Part shown: positions 35,921 through 50,287 of the stretch, piece after piece
Layout: each line of letters opens with the position of its first letter
How positions within the stretch are numbered: position 1 is the stretch's first letter
NCBI RefSeq assembly: GCF_017591435.1
Contig: NC_059299.1
Coordinates: 1,088,501-1,152,500 of the forward strand
Direction: 5' to 3'
DNA: 64,000 nucleotides
DNA from: Portunus trituberculatus
Lineage: Eukaryota > Arthropoda > Malacostraca > Decapoda > Portunidae
The notes under the pieces: model-generated
Seen by the model: the letters and a program-made list of their open reading frames with translations, nothing else
The model's database searches: none
What the model was told of the DNA's origin: nothing
Made by a program: the position numbers and the translations under genes

Positions 35921-38399
35921 TCTAACACTCCACAGGATCTAATGAGTAAAGAACAGCCTGGTTCTGACATTCCATGCACTCCATCACTTCTGAGGACAAT
36001 GATGGCTATCAAGACTGATTCCACTAAATACTTTATATATATACATATTCGATGTAACCACATACCACTGTGACACCTGTGGGGAGGGAAATGACCCCAC
36101 ACTATTAATGCTAACACAGGTGCTGGTTGCCATGACGATGAGGGAAGCACCACATCTGCAGCAACAGTGGCACAGTGCTAATGCAACACCTCACTATTGC
36201 ATCTCTCAGTGGAAATTCTTTGGTGCAGCTACAGATATTATGAATAAGTAAGACAGGAGGAGACTGCTGTCAGTTCAGCTGTATGTAACTGTCACTCACC
36301 TACTGTGTACATGAGTACCTTTTGTCTTACCAACCTACCTAATACTATATGTAAGGCATTAATACTTGCATAAAGAAATGGATACCTCAAATGATAATTT
36401 CAGTACGCTTTGCTTTTCTCATACTTATTTCTCTATCATACTTTCTTAATACTACTATTACATACATATAGTATTGTTTTGCTTTCAACTTATCTAGGCA
36501 ACAATATTCAAATAAAGGTATTGCATGTCAAATCATTACTGAATGATTCATCTATAAGTGTTACACATAACTTCACATAGTCTTTATCTTACAACCCACA
36601 TTTCTTCTAAGGATTCAGGATTAGCAGTTGTCTGAGAAAAAAGAAAAAGTAATGCATTTTCTTTTTGCCCCTGCTAAACCTCAACTTCCCTTATAAGGCA
36701 GACACACTCTTACACTAGTACAGCATCTCTATTCTGGTATATCTTGCTTCCCATCTGCCTTCTCCACCTGACATGCCACCTGAAGGTGTAATGTATATTA
36801 ATGCATGGTTATCACTTTCCTACTTCAATATATATAAAAAAGCCAAACCCTTCTCATTTATATATTTGCATGGTAAATATGAAGACGAGGTAAGCAGCTC
36901 TATTTACCAATGTTTTCAGCTTTTAATCCCCCCCAACTAACTCTGGGGAGCTGGTGGGGAAGGAGGATTTTCAGGTGGGGAAGGGGAAGGGGAACATGGT
37001 CAAATGTCACTCTTACACAAAAAAGTAGAAGTTATTGCTGCTGCTGTTATGATGGGTGCCATCTTTCATACTACAGAAAATATTCAGAAATTGGTAGTCT
37101 TTCCTTCAACACTAATCTTGCCTAGCATTACCTAACCTAGTTTAGGTTAGGTAAGGTTACATAATGCTAGATTAGGTTAAGTAATGTTATGTTAGATTAG
37201 TTTCCCTAAGGAGGTACACAGACTCCCAATTTCTAAAGATTGATATAAAAAAGACAAGTGATTTGAGTTATGGCCTAGAGACTGATCTTTCATTATTTCT
37301 CAGAAGAACTGTCTTGTATAACTGTAAGTCAATCAATTATGCAAGCTCTTCACTGACTCCTCAGCTCAATTCACCTTCAAATACCTAAATCCACCAAGCA
37401 TTACTACAAGGGCATTCACTACTACTACTACTATTCCCACATTCAGGATGGTGCACACACTGCATGACAACCCTAACTAAAAGAAGTGCAGGTTTCCTAT
37501 GTGGCGATGACCCTCCCTGAAGGATCTTCTGAAGGAGGTTATGTAAGTATGCCACAAGTACTCCCTATGAAGCAGCTACCCACCAATGACACTAATCCTT
37601 CATCTGGCAACCTTTACAGGTCTTGCTTACATTTACAATTGTATAACATTAATTAATTAGTTTCTCCGAGACCTCCCTCCCAAGGGGCGGCAGGGTAGGT
37701 CAGACGAAGACCCTTGCCCCCGTGCCACCTGTACCTCTACTCCGGCCCTGCTACCCCTCCCACCCCCGCTAGCAGGCAGTGAGGCCACTGACACAGGCAC
37801 TGATGGCACTGGCCTCCCCCTCAAGGACACCCCTGCACCCCGCGACCCAGGGGTCATCAACCCACCTCAGGAGCGGCGGCACAGCCCGGGAAGGCCTCCA
37901 GGATGTGGGCGTCGAGCTCCTGGTGCTGGGAGAGCTGCGCCTCCAGCCTGGTGGCCCTCTCGTGCAGCTCAGCGATGACTCGCTTCTGCTCGAAGGTGAA
38001 GGCGGGGTGATGCAGGACCATGGTGTACACCAGCAGCATCTCCTTGATGTGGTTGACATCAGTGAGGGGCGGGTCCTGCTGGGCCTCCACCAGGCTCTGG
38101 TACAGCAGGGTGGAACACGTATGGTTCCTGCCACTCAGCAGGGCAATGTACACTATCAGGTTGCTGCGCGTCCTTTCGTCCAACAAATTAGACAGTCGCT
38201 TTATTTCCTGCGTATTATTAGCCTTGTATTCAGCTTCCCTGAGGTCGTGGAAGTCCCTTTTCCCGAGGTCTTCCACACACGTGCTGATAAACCTCAGCTC
38301 CATGGGCAGACACATGTTGAGGAGGCCACACACCAACTCAAGGCGGCGGTGTGGCTCATTGTCTCTGAACCACAGCCACACCTCATCCTTGCACACCAT
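28764..38399 (-). CDS. ZCCHC14: ZCCHC14/ZCCHC2-like zinc-knuckle protein, 8 coding exons
   Basis: Exons (minus order): 37866-38399, 35456-35582, 35241-35293, 33724-33829, 32154-33469, 30798-31910, 30025-30667 and 28764-29773. All are GT-AG and in phase, giving 1633 residues, much longer than human ZCCHC14 (about 950). Residues 1-178 match the N-terminal block shared by ZCCHC14 and ZCCHC2 (MVCKDEVWLWFRDNEPHRR, VCGLLNMCLPMELRFISTC, HPAFTFEQKRV). A SAM-like helical segment spans the exon 5/6 junction (VDKLKRMSDREILDLGL). A zinc knuckle CX2CX4HX4C lies at about 1603-1616 (CYNCGKVGHHGSEC). Most of the rest is low-complexity Thr/Ser/Pro/Gln/Gly, including a poly-Thr run at the start of the block near 33200. 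Vertebrate ZCCHC14 binds RNA and recruits TENT4 nucleotidyltransferases; that role is inferred here. The choice between ZCCHC14 and ZCCHC2 is not certain. Start: ATG at 38397-38399, with an in-frame stop upstream. Confidence 0.85.
34132..35919. repeat. Cluster of intronic microsatellites in the ZCCHC14-like gene
   Basis: (AG)n at 34132-34206, (GA)n at 34483-34572, poly-A then (TA)n at 34690-34778, poly-A near 35079-35108, and (CA)n at 35801-35832 and 35848-35919. They interleave with exons 2 and 3 of the gene but do not touch them. All reading frames across them are simple-repeat artefacts. Confidence 0.9.
35920..37865. other. Intron 1 of the ZCCHC14-like gene
   Basis: AT-rich intron without a visible exon. 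It contains a short cluster of TTAGG-type units at 37121-37200 with a 9-bp inverted pair CCTAACCTA...TAGGTTAGG at 37131-37151. It becomes GC-rich just before exon 1 (about 37660-37860); the minus-strand frame there is the readthrough of exon 1 or its shadow. Confidence 0.5.
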
Positions 38400-39009
38400 C
38401 GTCACGCCGCCCAAGCTCCTGGACAACACCTCAAGCCTCGGCTACCCCAAGCCTTCCACCACGCTCACGGAAAACTCCACTGTGACAAACTTCATCTTAA
38501 TATATAAGTCGCCATTTGCACCCAAATGAAAATGTTCCAACAATGCGTCAGGAGTTGTGCCACCAAGCTCTTGCCAAAACCTGGAAACACCACTCGCTGT
38601 CTCCTGTGGCACCACTCAGCGATGGGTATGCCTTTACAATTAAAAATGAGATAGTTCAGAAGCGTCCAGTTGTAACAAACGAACTCTTTGTGCTAAAAGT
38701 AGAAATTGTAATATTCCGTGAGAATGACAGTTTAGCCAACCTCCCCGAGAGAGTCTTGCCCCACAACACATCGCTCAGCGGCACGCCTACTGCCTCATTT
38801 CCGTCTTATACGCCACAACCATGGCCACTCGCCCTTTCTAACACTTATATAATTATAACCACATCCAAGTGCTAGCTATTTATTGCCTACTTCACCATAT
38901 ATTATCGTTAAATTGGGCATATAAGCGACTTGTAGATGCCGAAATTTTAAAGAAACTTTGACTTCTGTAGGGGAGAGTTGGCACGCGTGGCACTTCTCCA
39001 CTTGTAAAC
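38400..39009. promoter_or_regulatory. Shared divergent promoter region of ZCCHC14-like and NDUFAF6
   Basis: The two start codons are 610 bases apart, on opposite strands. No TATA box is evident at the expected distances. The region is expected to contain both transcription start sites and 5' UTRs. A plus-strand frame of 119 codons (38516-38875) lies wholly inside it and shows no family resemblance, so it is not called as a gene. The inference of a bidirectional promoter rests only on geometry. Confidence 0.5.
38442..38495 (-). other. Possible upstream ORF in the ZCCHC14-like 5' UTR
   Basis: ATG at 38493-38495 opens a 17-codon frame (MKFVTVEFSVSVVEGLG) that stops at TAG 38442-38444, 42 bases before the main ATG. 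If transcription starts upstream of 38495, the short frame could limit translation of the main protein. Confidence 0.3.
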
Positions 39010-41485
39010 ATGGCACTGTGGCGGGTTGGTGCGGCGCCCTTGGTGGCTCCCTTGCGGCACTTGTCTGGTGTGACCGTGACTCCTGGCGATTGGGGAGGCG
39101 TGGCAGGGAGCAGATCACACTCCACCACGCCCGCCACCACGCCCGCCAGGAGGACCAGCACCACCACGCAGCACTGCCTGGACGCTGTCAGGTGAGTGCC
39201 ACTCTGCCACTCAAGCCAGAGCTGGTGAAGGGTAACGCAACATTGGGTGTAGTATACATAATTTACTCTCTTGACACAGTTGTTCAGTAGTATATACATT
39301 AAACGATGACAACACACTTATAAATAGTATCACTGTAAGCCATTCAGCACAGTGAATCAAATGTTTGTTGCAGACGTAACGATTACGAAAATTTCCTGGC
39401 ACTGTTGCTACTTCCCCAGGGTGCTCGATCTGCTGGAGTGGCAGTGCGAGCCTTCAACGTGGAAGTGGCCCAGGTGTGTGTTGCTGTTTCATTAGGCCAT
39501 TGTTGCCTACATAACAGAGAAAAAATATGGTGTGAGCTTCTTTTATTGAAATGTACAACTTACTCACAGGTTCAAGATGTGACCTCCGAGATACTGATAG
39601 CAAAAATGAGACTACAGTTTTGGAGGGAAACACTTGACGAGCTGTACAATGATGACGTTCCCCGGCAGCCAGTGGCCTTAGAACTTCACAGGGTACGTTG
39701 ACCACCTGGCAGGATCCTCTTTAGTTAGTATCTCCTTCAGCTTCATAACTTTCCTCCCATCGTTATCTTCCTTCCAGATTAACAAGTAACCTGCTACTGG
39801 TCCATCTAAAAGGATATTTATTAGAGTACCTATGTGATTAAAAAGTATATAAAGATTGCAGTACTAAACTTTCCTTACTTCCCACAAGTCAGAAAATGAA
39901 TAAATGGTGCACTGCCAAATTTTTCTTACTCCCTACAGGCTGTCAAGAAGCACCGTCTCTCCAAGCGTTGGCTGCGCAGTCTGATTGATGCCCGGGAAGA
40001 GCAGCTGGAGAGGAGGTACTTCTCTTCCATAACAGAGTTAGAAGTGTACAGTGAAAAGTCCAATTCTGCACTTTATTATCTCATCCTTCAGGCGCTGGGT
40101 ATGCATCACTAGGCATAATGATGAACTGGTTCCTCTTCTGCTTTATATGAATGAAGTAGAAGTTAAAGTGTTCATTCTGTTAGCATACAAATTAGTGAAT
40201 TGGCATTAGCAATTTATATATGAATAAGACCAGAATTTCTCATTACTCATGTTTTGCTTTGGATACTTGAAGGAAATAGATGATGTACTGTTTGTTCCAT
40301 TACCATACAATTTTTTTTTTTTTTTTTTTTTTTTTTAGAGGAAAAAGAAAAAAAAAAAAAAAAAACCCACTTAATTGTCAGTTCCCTTAGAGGTCAATAG
40401 AGTTAGCCAGAAGACAGGGACATATGTCATGGAATTAGCATCTATTTCTTTATGAATTAGTTCCAGATTGTTCATGTCTTGTTTCAGGTTCAGAAAACCT
40501 TCATGCAGATCATGCTGCCAGCCACCTGGGCAAGGCTGAAGGGATCATTAAAGCCCTGAGAGGCATCCCACATAATGCCTCCAAGAGAAAAGTCTTCCTC
40601 CCGCAGGATATCATGGTGTGTATCCATGTCCTTCACCTTGACACACAGATCACCCCCAGAATGCCTCTCTATCCATTCTTGCAACACTGAATTTTCACTT
40701 TGAAATCCAGATCACCTCCAGAATGTCTCTATCCATTCTTGCAACACTGGATTAATGTGGAAAAGGAATATGATAAAATGTTGCTTTCCAGATGAAGCAT
40801 GGAGTGTCACAAGAAGACGTCATTCGTGGAAGTCGTGAGCAGAATCTCAAAGATGTGATCTATGATGTTGCAAGTCAGGCTTATCAGCATGTGGAGCATG
40901 TGAGTATGCAATATATTTACATTCTTGGTTCGCTCTGCCATATTACATGAACAGTGAACATCTCATATAAACAGGAAAATCTTTCTACTGTACCAGGCAG
41001 AGAACTTCCTGAAGTGCTTACATAGACCTCATCTCATCACAGTGTGGGAATTAAAATGCTAAGGAGGGTGTTGGCTGTCCCTTCACCTTTATGATGTACA
41101 GGGAATACAGTGGATTAGCATCGTGCATAAACATAAATTTTCCTCAAACACATAGCTCATGAAAAACGTCACATCTGTCACATTGTGGAAATCAATATAC
41201 AGAGAAGAATATTGCCAATCCTTTCACTCTTTGTGGTGTGCAGGGAATACAGTGGTAGTATGAAAAGTTTATAAGTGTGTATTATTCTTCCCAATTCAGG
41301 CCCGCAGCATGATGGAGGACGTCCCAAAGGAGGCAAGAGTTGCTCTCCTTCCTGCTGTGTCAGTCTCTTCCTTCCTCAAAGCACTCCAGAAAGCCCAGTT
41401 TGATATATTTGATCCAAGCCTCCAACTCAGAAATAATTGGCTTCCATGCTCATTACTTTGGGCCAAAATGTGTAGAAAATACTGA
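39010..41485 (+). CDS. NDUFAF6: Complex I assembly factor NDUFAF6 (phytoene synthase family), 7 exons
   Basis: NDUFAF6 (C8orf38) is a mitochondrial protein needed for early assembly of NADH dehydrogenase, around the ND1 module. Exons: 39010-39191, 39374-39473, 39570-39692, 39939-40098, 40488-40615, 40792-40899 and 41300-41485; all are GT-AG and in phase, giving 328 residues (human is 333). Matching stretches are RRNDYENFLALLLLP, AGVAVRAFNVEVAQV, LHADHAASHLGKAEGI, ASKRKVFLPQDIM, HGVSQEDVIRGS, VIYDVASQAYQHVEHARS and FDIFDPSLQLRNNWLP. It has the squalene/phytoene synthase fold, but the family is not thought to be catalytic. The N-terminus (MALWRVGAAPLVAPLRHLSG) is basic and Ala/Leu-rich, fitting a mitochondrial presequence. 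It is head to head with the ZCCHC14-like gene. Confidence 0.93.
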
Positions 41486-41871
41486 AAATTAAGCAGCTTA
41501 TATGAATGACTTTTTATATGTAATTATTTATTATGGGATTGTAGAGTGAAGCCTTAGGACTTGGCAACCATCTCGGAAAGGCCAAGCATCTCATTAATTT
41601 GGTAAGAGAGCAAATATTTACCAGGTCTCTCTCTCAATTTTTTCTTTTCTTTTTTTTTACTATGAAAATGTGGCTGCTTCCTACTGATGTTGTGGTTAAT
41701 GAGTGAAGCCTTAGGAACAGCAGGTGTATTGTACAGTACATACCTAAGGATAGACTATATGTAAATATGAAACACTAATAATTGTGCACAACTGCTGGTC
41801 AGTTACTCAGGTTATTTATTGTAAATATACTCAGCAGCTTTCTATCACAACTGAGATATAAAGATGTTTTT

Positions 41872-41877
41872 AATAAA
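41872..41877 (+). terminator. Polyadenylation signal candidate for NDUFAF6
   Basis: AATAAA, 387 bases downstream of the NDUFAF6 stop codon. Confidence 0.45.
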
Positions 41878-43812
41878 TGAGATGAAAAAGATCAAGTATT
41901 TCTTTCCCTGTCAGTTGGTTTAGCAACAGGCTCAAAGAAACTATTCAAGAAATTGCTATTTTTAATATCTGTATGCCTCACAACTAAATGTCATGCTTTT
42001 TGAAGAACTTAATCCTTATAAAGTTTAAGTAGTTGAAAGTGTAAACAATGTTTTCAACATTTACATTTTTTTGGCAAATGGTGAAAATTTGGCAACCTAT
42101 GGCACATGTCGTGGCTCAAGATCCAACCACTATTACTCTAGCTGTGATTTTTAGTTATAAAATTCAACATAAAACAGATCAAAGCAATTTTCTGCCTGCA
42201 TATATGCTAAAGCTAAATTTCACTTCAAAATTACAAAACAAATACCAAGCCTGTAGTCTTCACTGGTTATACCAAAGTTCTATGAACATTTGCTGCAGAA
42301 TTCACACTGTACTGTTTCAATACAGCAGGATGATCTGCACATGCCATTTCTCTATTTGCAGTGGACTAGATACACCTAATACATTAAACATTACCGGTTT
42401 TAGGCAAAAATATGAATGCTCAACAACTTGTCTCTGGTCACTCAGGTTAACTTATCAAATAGCAATAGGTCCTGGGAAGTCCACAGGGCCTCTCACAGCA
42501 TGTAAAAGCGAGTTCCTTCTTCACATCTAACAACAATGAGAGGGAACAATTATACATTTTGCTGCTTAGCACTTACTTAACATATTTTACTTACTTCTAT
42601 CCACTCAACATGAAGATTATGCCAAAGACATAATTCATCAATGGTAAGCAGCAGCTGCACTTCTTTGAAAAGTGTAACTCATCTAAGATCTTAAAGCATC
42701 CAATAAGCTTTACACAAAATGATAAACTACATACATAAAAGAAAGCATGTGAGATAGAGAAATGGTAGACTCGAGAAAATAGTTAAAGTATTTAAGGAAT
42801 AAAACAACTATCTAATAAGATCACACAGCTGAACATCTAAACTATTTGCTTCCATGGCTAAAAACTGCTTCAGCCTTATGCTATGTAAAGAAATAGCAGG
42901 TAAAATTATGCCTAAAACATTTTCTTTGTTCCATCAAGTGCTAAGACAACAAAACCTGCAGTTACAACATCCAGAGTGATAGTGGTGGCCGCAGCAATGG
43001 CAGGGAAGAGTCACTGCCAGCCACAATTACACAGATCTGTTATTTTCTCTTTTAATACTGAGTAATCCTAGACTAACTAACATGAAGCCAAACTTCACAC
43101 TAATACTCTTGTTCAACAGCCAGTGGAATGTTAAGAAAATTTTGTTCTTGGTTAGCAGCAGCTGCATCTTGAAAACAATTCATAAACATATTTATGCATA
43201 CATACATAATCATGTTTTTTTTTTAAATGATAATGCATCTAAAATATTTGTGCACAAGTTCATCAACATTAACATCCTTATGGTAACAAGATTGTGAAGT
43301 CAGCTGCAAAATGTGAACTGCCTCACTTCAATAAGAGTATTAGAACACAACCATCTCAATGTAACTCTAACTTAGTCAAGCCTGAGTCAGAAAAATGTTA
43401 TAAAATATTAGAGTATACTATACATATATTGCAACATGTCATGTAATCATTTGGTATTAGAGAAGTAAAATGCTGCTTAATTCTACAACCAGAAATTAAG
43501 TGCAATGCAATCTAAATTACTCATCAATGATTCAAATTGCAATAATGCAAAAATTGAAAATAACTTAAAGAAATAAATAAATATACAAAATAAAACTATA
43601 ACAAAGTATTAGCTGCAAGCTGTAGTTCACAAGAAAAGAATGCAAACTAAATCATAACATCATAAAATTCATTTATGAGATTCAACTGAATAGGACAAAG
43701 AAGTTCCATATAGGCGCATAAGGATTTCCCACACTGATGTCGATTACCTCTGCTGAAGGTGACATGAGGGAAATTATGAGTTACTCCTGAAAAAAAAAGT
43801 TAGCAGGAAATG

Positions 43813-43818
43813 TTTATT
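43813..43818 (-). terminator. Polyadenylation signal candidate for CUEDC2
   Basis: TTTATT on the plus strand, read as AATAAA on the minus strand, about 770 bases after the stop codon. Other signals may be used. Confidence 0.35.
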
Positions 43819-44589
43819 GCAATTTCCTAAAACATGCTGATATTGCATATATCATACACACATCTGACCATTACAAATTTGACGCCCCCTGAAGTGTCAG
43901 TATTAACAATCCCTCGGGTCTCCCAGCTGCCTAACCAACCCTAGCACAGTTCAGGTGTTTATGCATTATTACAATACAAAACCTTTACAATGTAAATAGC
44001 ATTCACGTAAATGCTTCATAATGAACATTTCAAAACTCGAACGGCCTTTGCGTACTAACCTTCTGTTCGTCGCAATGGCGCACCACAAAGATTCAAGCCT
44101 AATGCGAGCATAATCATTTAAGGTTTTTGCAAAACCAGTATAAAAATTTTCTAAATCCAGTGGTTGTGATCCTACCAATGAACTTAATATTAGTGTTGGT
44201 AATTTGAGATCTATTTTCTTTCTCACTCTGTTGTTCTTATAATATAATGTTATAATAAATGGTCTCCTAATTCTTTGGTATCTAGTAAGCATTAAAAAAA
44301 CAAGAAAGTTACAGACATCAATACAGTCACTAGCTGACACTAACAAACAACACTGAAAAGTGATGAGAATCCTCATCGCAAAACACACAGCGTGGGACCA
44401 GGTTGCCATGGATCTCCTTGGATTCTGCAGGTGGTGCTCCCTCGCCTCTCGCATCCCATATTTGTGACAAGAACAACTCCAATAGCCTTGACAGAGACAA
44501 ACCTTACCGCCCCGGCCCGGGCAGCACGCCATGCCCCCGACACTGTGAAGCGGGGCAGCGGTGACCAAGTAAGGTTTGTTCCTTGTGGA

Positions 44590-47483
<2,894 letters not shown>

Positions 47484-47951
47484 GGTCACACCAACAGCTG
47501 CTCACTTGGAAAGACAAAACACTTACCATTACTGACACATGGAGAGAAAGACAAAAGACTTACCATGATCAAAGACTTACTAATACTTTACCTGGGGCAG
47601 AATAACTATATCCCTAACCAATCATTCTTAGGGAAAGGTAAACTAATGCAACTCTCTATTACTCTGCAGCTCTTCTATCATGCATGTTTAGTGGCAAGAC
47701 AGACAAACCTAACCAATATTCACTCAAGCCAAGAAAATCACCCATAACATGTCCAACTTAGTAATAAATAATGTTTCCCAAATGATACCTTCAATATGAC
47801 CGTACAACAGATAAGCTATGAATGTTAAATTAATCTTAAACTGGGAAACTAAACAAAGCAAATGACTCGAAAAGGAAATAGAACTGTGGAGGGAATAAAT
47901 CTATAAATTTGGTAATTTGAGGTAAAAGAAAAAAATAATAAGCAGCACAAA

Positions 47952-47982
<31 letters not shown>

Positions 47983-48899
47983 TTAGTAGTAGTCAAACAA
48001 TATCTCAGTTTCTAATTACCTAGACTGTTTAACTACAATTTTGTCGTATCAATGAGAAATTCCTAACGATATCCACAAAGAACTTTATTTTAAACTTCAA
48101 CACACTAGGATGGGTGACCTGTGGTTAGCTTTTCTTCTCTAGAGCAGCACTGAGAACTAAGAGAACAACTCTCTATCAGCCCAATTCATTCCCGAAGACG
48201 ACCACAAAACAACCCTATCTTAACTTAAACACAATAGGAATCCACATTTGCTACCCAAGATAGACATTCTCCCTTAAACTTTGACATAAGACCCAAGAAC
48301 AATCTTCAGTTCACGCCTGCAGCGAGCAATGGGTACCTTGAAGATGTCCACAAAATAACCCGATTTTACCTTAATCAAACAAGGATTCCCGAACTTCCTA
48401 CCTACGACTAACGATCTAATAACTATCTGTTCTCTTGGTTTGGTTATTACGAAGACAACTTACAGTAAATAATGAAGGGGGGGTAGAGAGCGGTAGTGGA
48501 CCTCAGATCACCTCCAGCTCGATAGAGTGGCCGCTGTTTTGTGGTATAGACGCCTGTATCTATGCCTCCCCTCCCCGCTAACACGTTCTAATATCCCAAA
48601 TTCCGCCCTTAAAATAGTTTCAACAGCTTATTTACTTGATCTAAACATATACAAGACAAGTCCTCAAGTCTTCTATAAAAGTTACTGCCTGTGCATAGTT
48701 ACTGGAGAGGGGAATGTCAGGCGAAATATTATTGCTCCCCCTCGTATCCTGGGCTGCCTTTGTCGCCTGTCAGCTTTAATGGCACAAGTGTTGCTCCTTC
48801 TGCCAGTACTGGGAGCTCATTTGCATTGGGTGTTTGCGTAACAGGCTTGGGTTCATGTGTATTATTTAACTTATTCTATTACTCCATTAGGTACGTGTA
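47484..48899. other. CUEDC2 upstream region and intergenic DNA
   Basis: Presumed 5' UTR and promoter of CUEDC2 near 47484-48000, including a short (CAG)n run at about 47954-47976 followed by TAG units. The plus-strand frame at 48527-48841 has no support. No further gene seen. Confidence 0.4.
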
Positions 48900-49389
48900 A
48901 TGATGGATAGATAAATAAATAGATAAGCAAGTATATTTGATAAGTTGATAGGTAGGTAAATTGACAGATAGATAGATAAACAAATAGATGGATGAATAGG
49001 TAGGTAGGCAGATAGATAAGTAAATAAATTCGTAGATAGATAAGAAAATATATATGCATAAAAAAATGTTATTATCAATTTATCCTGGCATATTATCAAA
49101 AAGACACATATAACAAGAATAGAGACGATAGAAATAGAGATTGAGAGAAATACCATAGTTTGCCTTTCAGAAACCTCACTTTTCCTTTTCTCGCGGGTGA
49201 TGTAAACACGCCCTCTGCAACACAGTGTTTAGTTGAGGTGGTGGTGGCGGTCGAGGTATATAGTTTTACTGTTTGGTTGTGCCACACATCCAAACACAGC
49301 CACACACACCCATACATACTGGAAAACACACTGTTATATATACAACACACTCGTAAACAGTAAATACACTCAAACATATCAAAAATATG

Positions 49390-49461
<72 letters not shown>

Positions 49462-49464
<3 letters not shown>

Positions 49465-50217
49465 GTGCGTAGCTTATATAATTCCTATGTTAGGCCCCAT
49501 TTAGAGTATTGCATACAGGCCTGGTCACCCCACTATGGGCAGGATATCAACATGTTAGAAGCAGTTCAGAGAAGAGCAACTAGGATGATACCAGCATTAA
49601 AGCGCCTGGAGTATAGAGATAGATTAAAGGAATTAAACATGTTTTCATTTGAGAGGAGATGTATAAGAGGGGATATGATAGAGTTATTTAAAATGTTCTC
49701 AGATACAAACTACATAGATGTGAGATCTTTCTTTACCTTAGAGGAGGAAATAGGACTAGAAATCATGGCAGGAAGATTAGAAAGCAAGGCTGCAGGTTAG
49801 ATATAAGAAAATATTTCTTTAGTCATAGAGTGGTAGACTTCTGGAATGCATTGCCAGAGACGGTTGTAAATAGCACTAGTTTGACAATGTTTAAAAACAG
49901 ATTAGATAAGCACTTAAATTTATTAGATTTATAATTATGTATAGCACTGCATGATAGTTTTTATAAGAAATTTACTATAGTTAAATAAGACATGATCCCC
50001 ATGTATGGGGACCACAAATTGTAGAGGATTTCGCTGCAGGACTTAGCCCTGTTAATGGCCCAAATATTTAGAATTAGTATATAATGTATTGTGTACTTGT
50101 AAGTGTATCTTTAAGTACTGATGACGAGGTCGCTGTGCGACTGATACAGGATAACCTAGATGGGCCCTGGTGGCCCTTTGTTATCCTATTATTTATGTTA
50201 TGTTATGTTATGTTATA
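49462..50217 (+). mobile_element. 5'-truncated LINE (non-LTR retrotransposon) fragment, 3' end
   Basis: The open frame downstream of the (TA)n tract encodes the C-terminal end of a non-LTR reverse-transcriptase polyprotein. Characteristic stretches are YVRPHLEYCIQAWSPH, LEAVQRRATRMIPAL, RDRLKELNMFSFERR and CIRGDMIELFKMF. The frame breaks at about 49790; the next frame continues with RLDIRKYFFSHRVVDFWNA and TSLTMFKNRLDKHLNLL before a stop, so there is one frameshift. A 3' UTR of about 270 bases ends in a short (ATGTT)n tail. It is dead: only the tail of ORF2 remains. The clade (CR1/Jockey-like is my guess) is not settled. Confidence 0.8.
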
Positions 50218-50256
50218 TACACCCAAACACACATACATGTATACATACATACATAT

Positions 50257-50287
<31 letters not shown>

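Larger units (their letters stand above)
41486..44589. other. Convergent 3' region between NDUFAF6 and CUEDC2
   Basis: Contains the two 3' UTRs. TTTATT at 43813-43818 (AATAAA on the minus strand) is a plausible CUEDC2 poly-A signal and would give a 3' UTR of about 770 bases. Inside that UTR a minus-strand frame stays open from an ATG at 44530-44532 to about 43969 (187 codons), with no recognised domain. A plus-strand frame at 42048-42530 (160 codons) likewise has no support. Confidence 0.45.

Noticed and set aside
37779..38507. 242-codon plus-strand ORF opposite ZCCHC14-like exon 1
   Set aside because: It is the antisense shadow of a conserved, correctly spliced exon with high GC content.
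38516..38875. 119-codon plus-strand ORF between the ZCCHC14-like gene and NDUFAF6
   Set aside because: Lies wholly in the expected divergent promoter and 5' UTR region, with no family resemblance.
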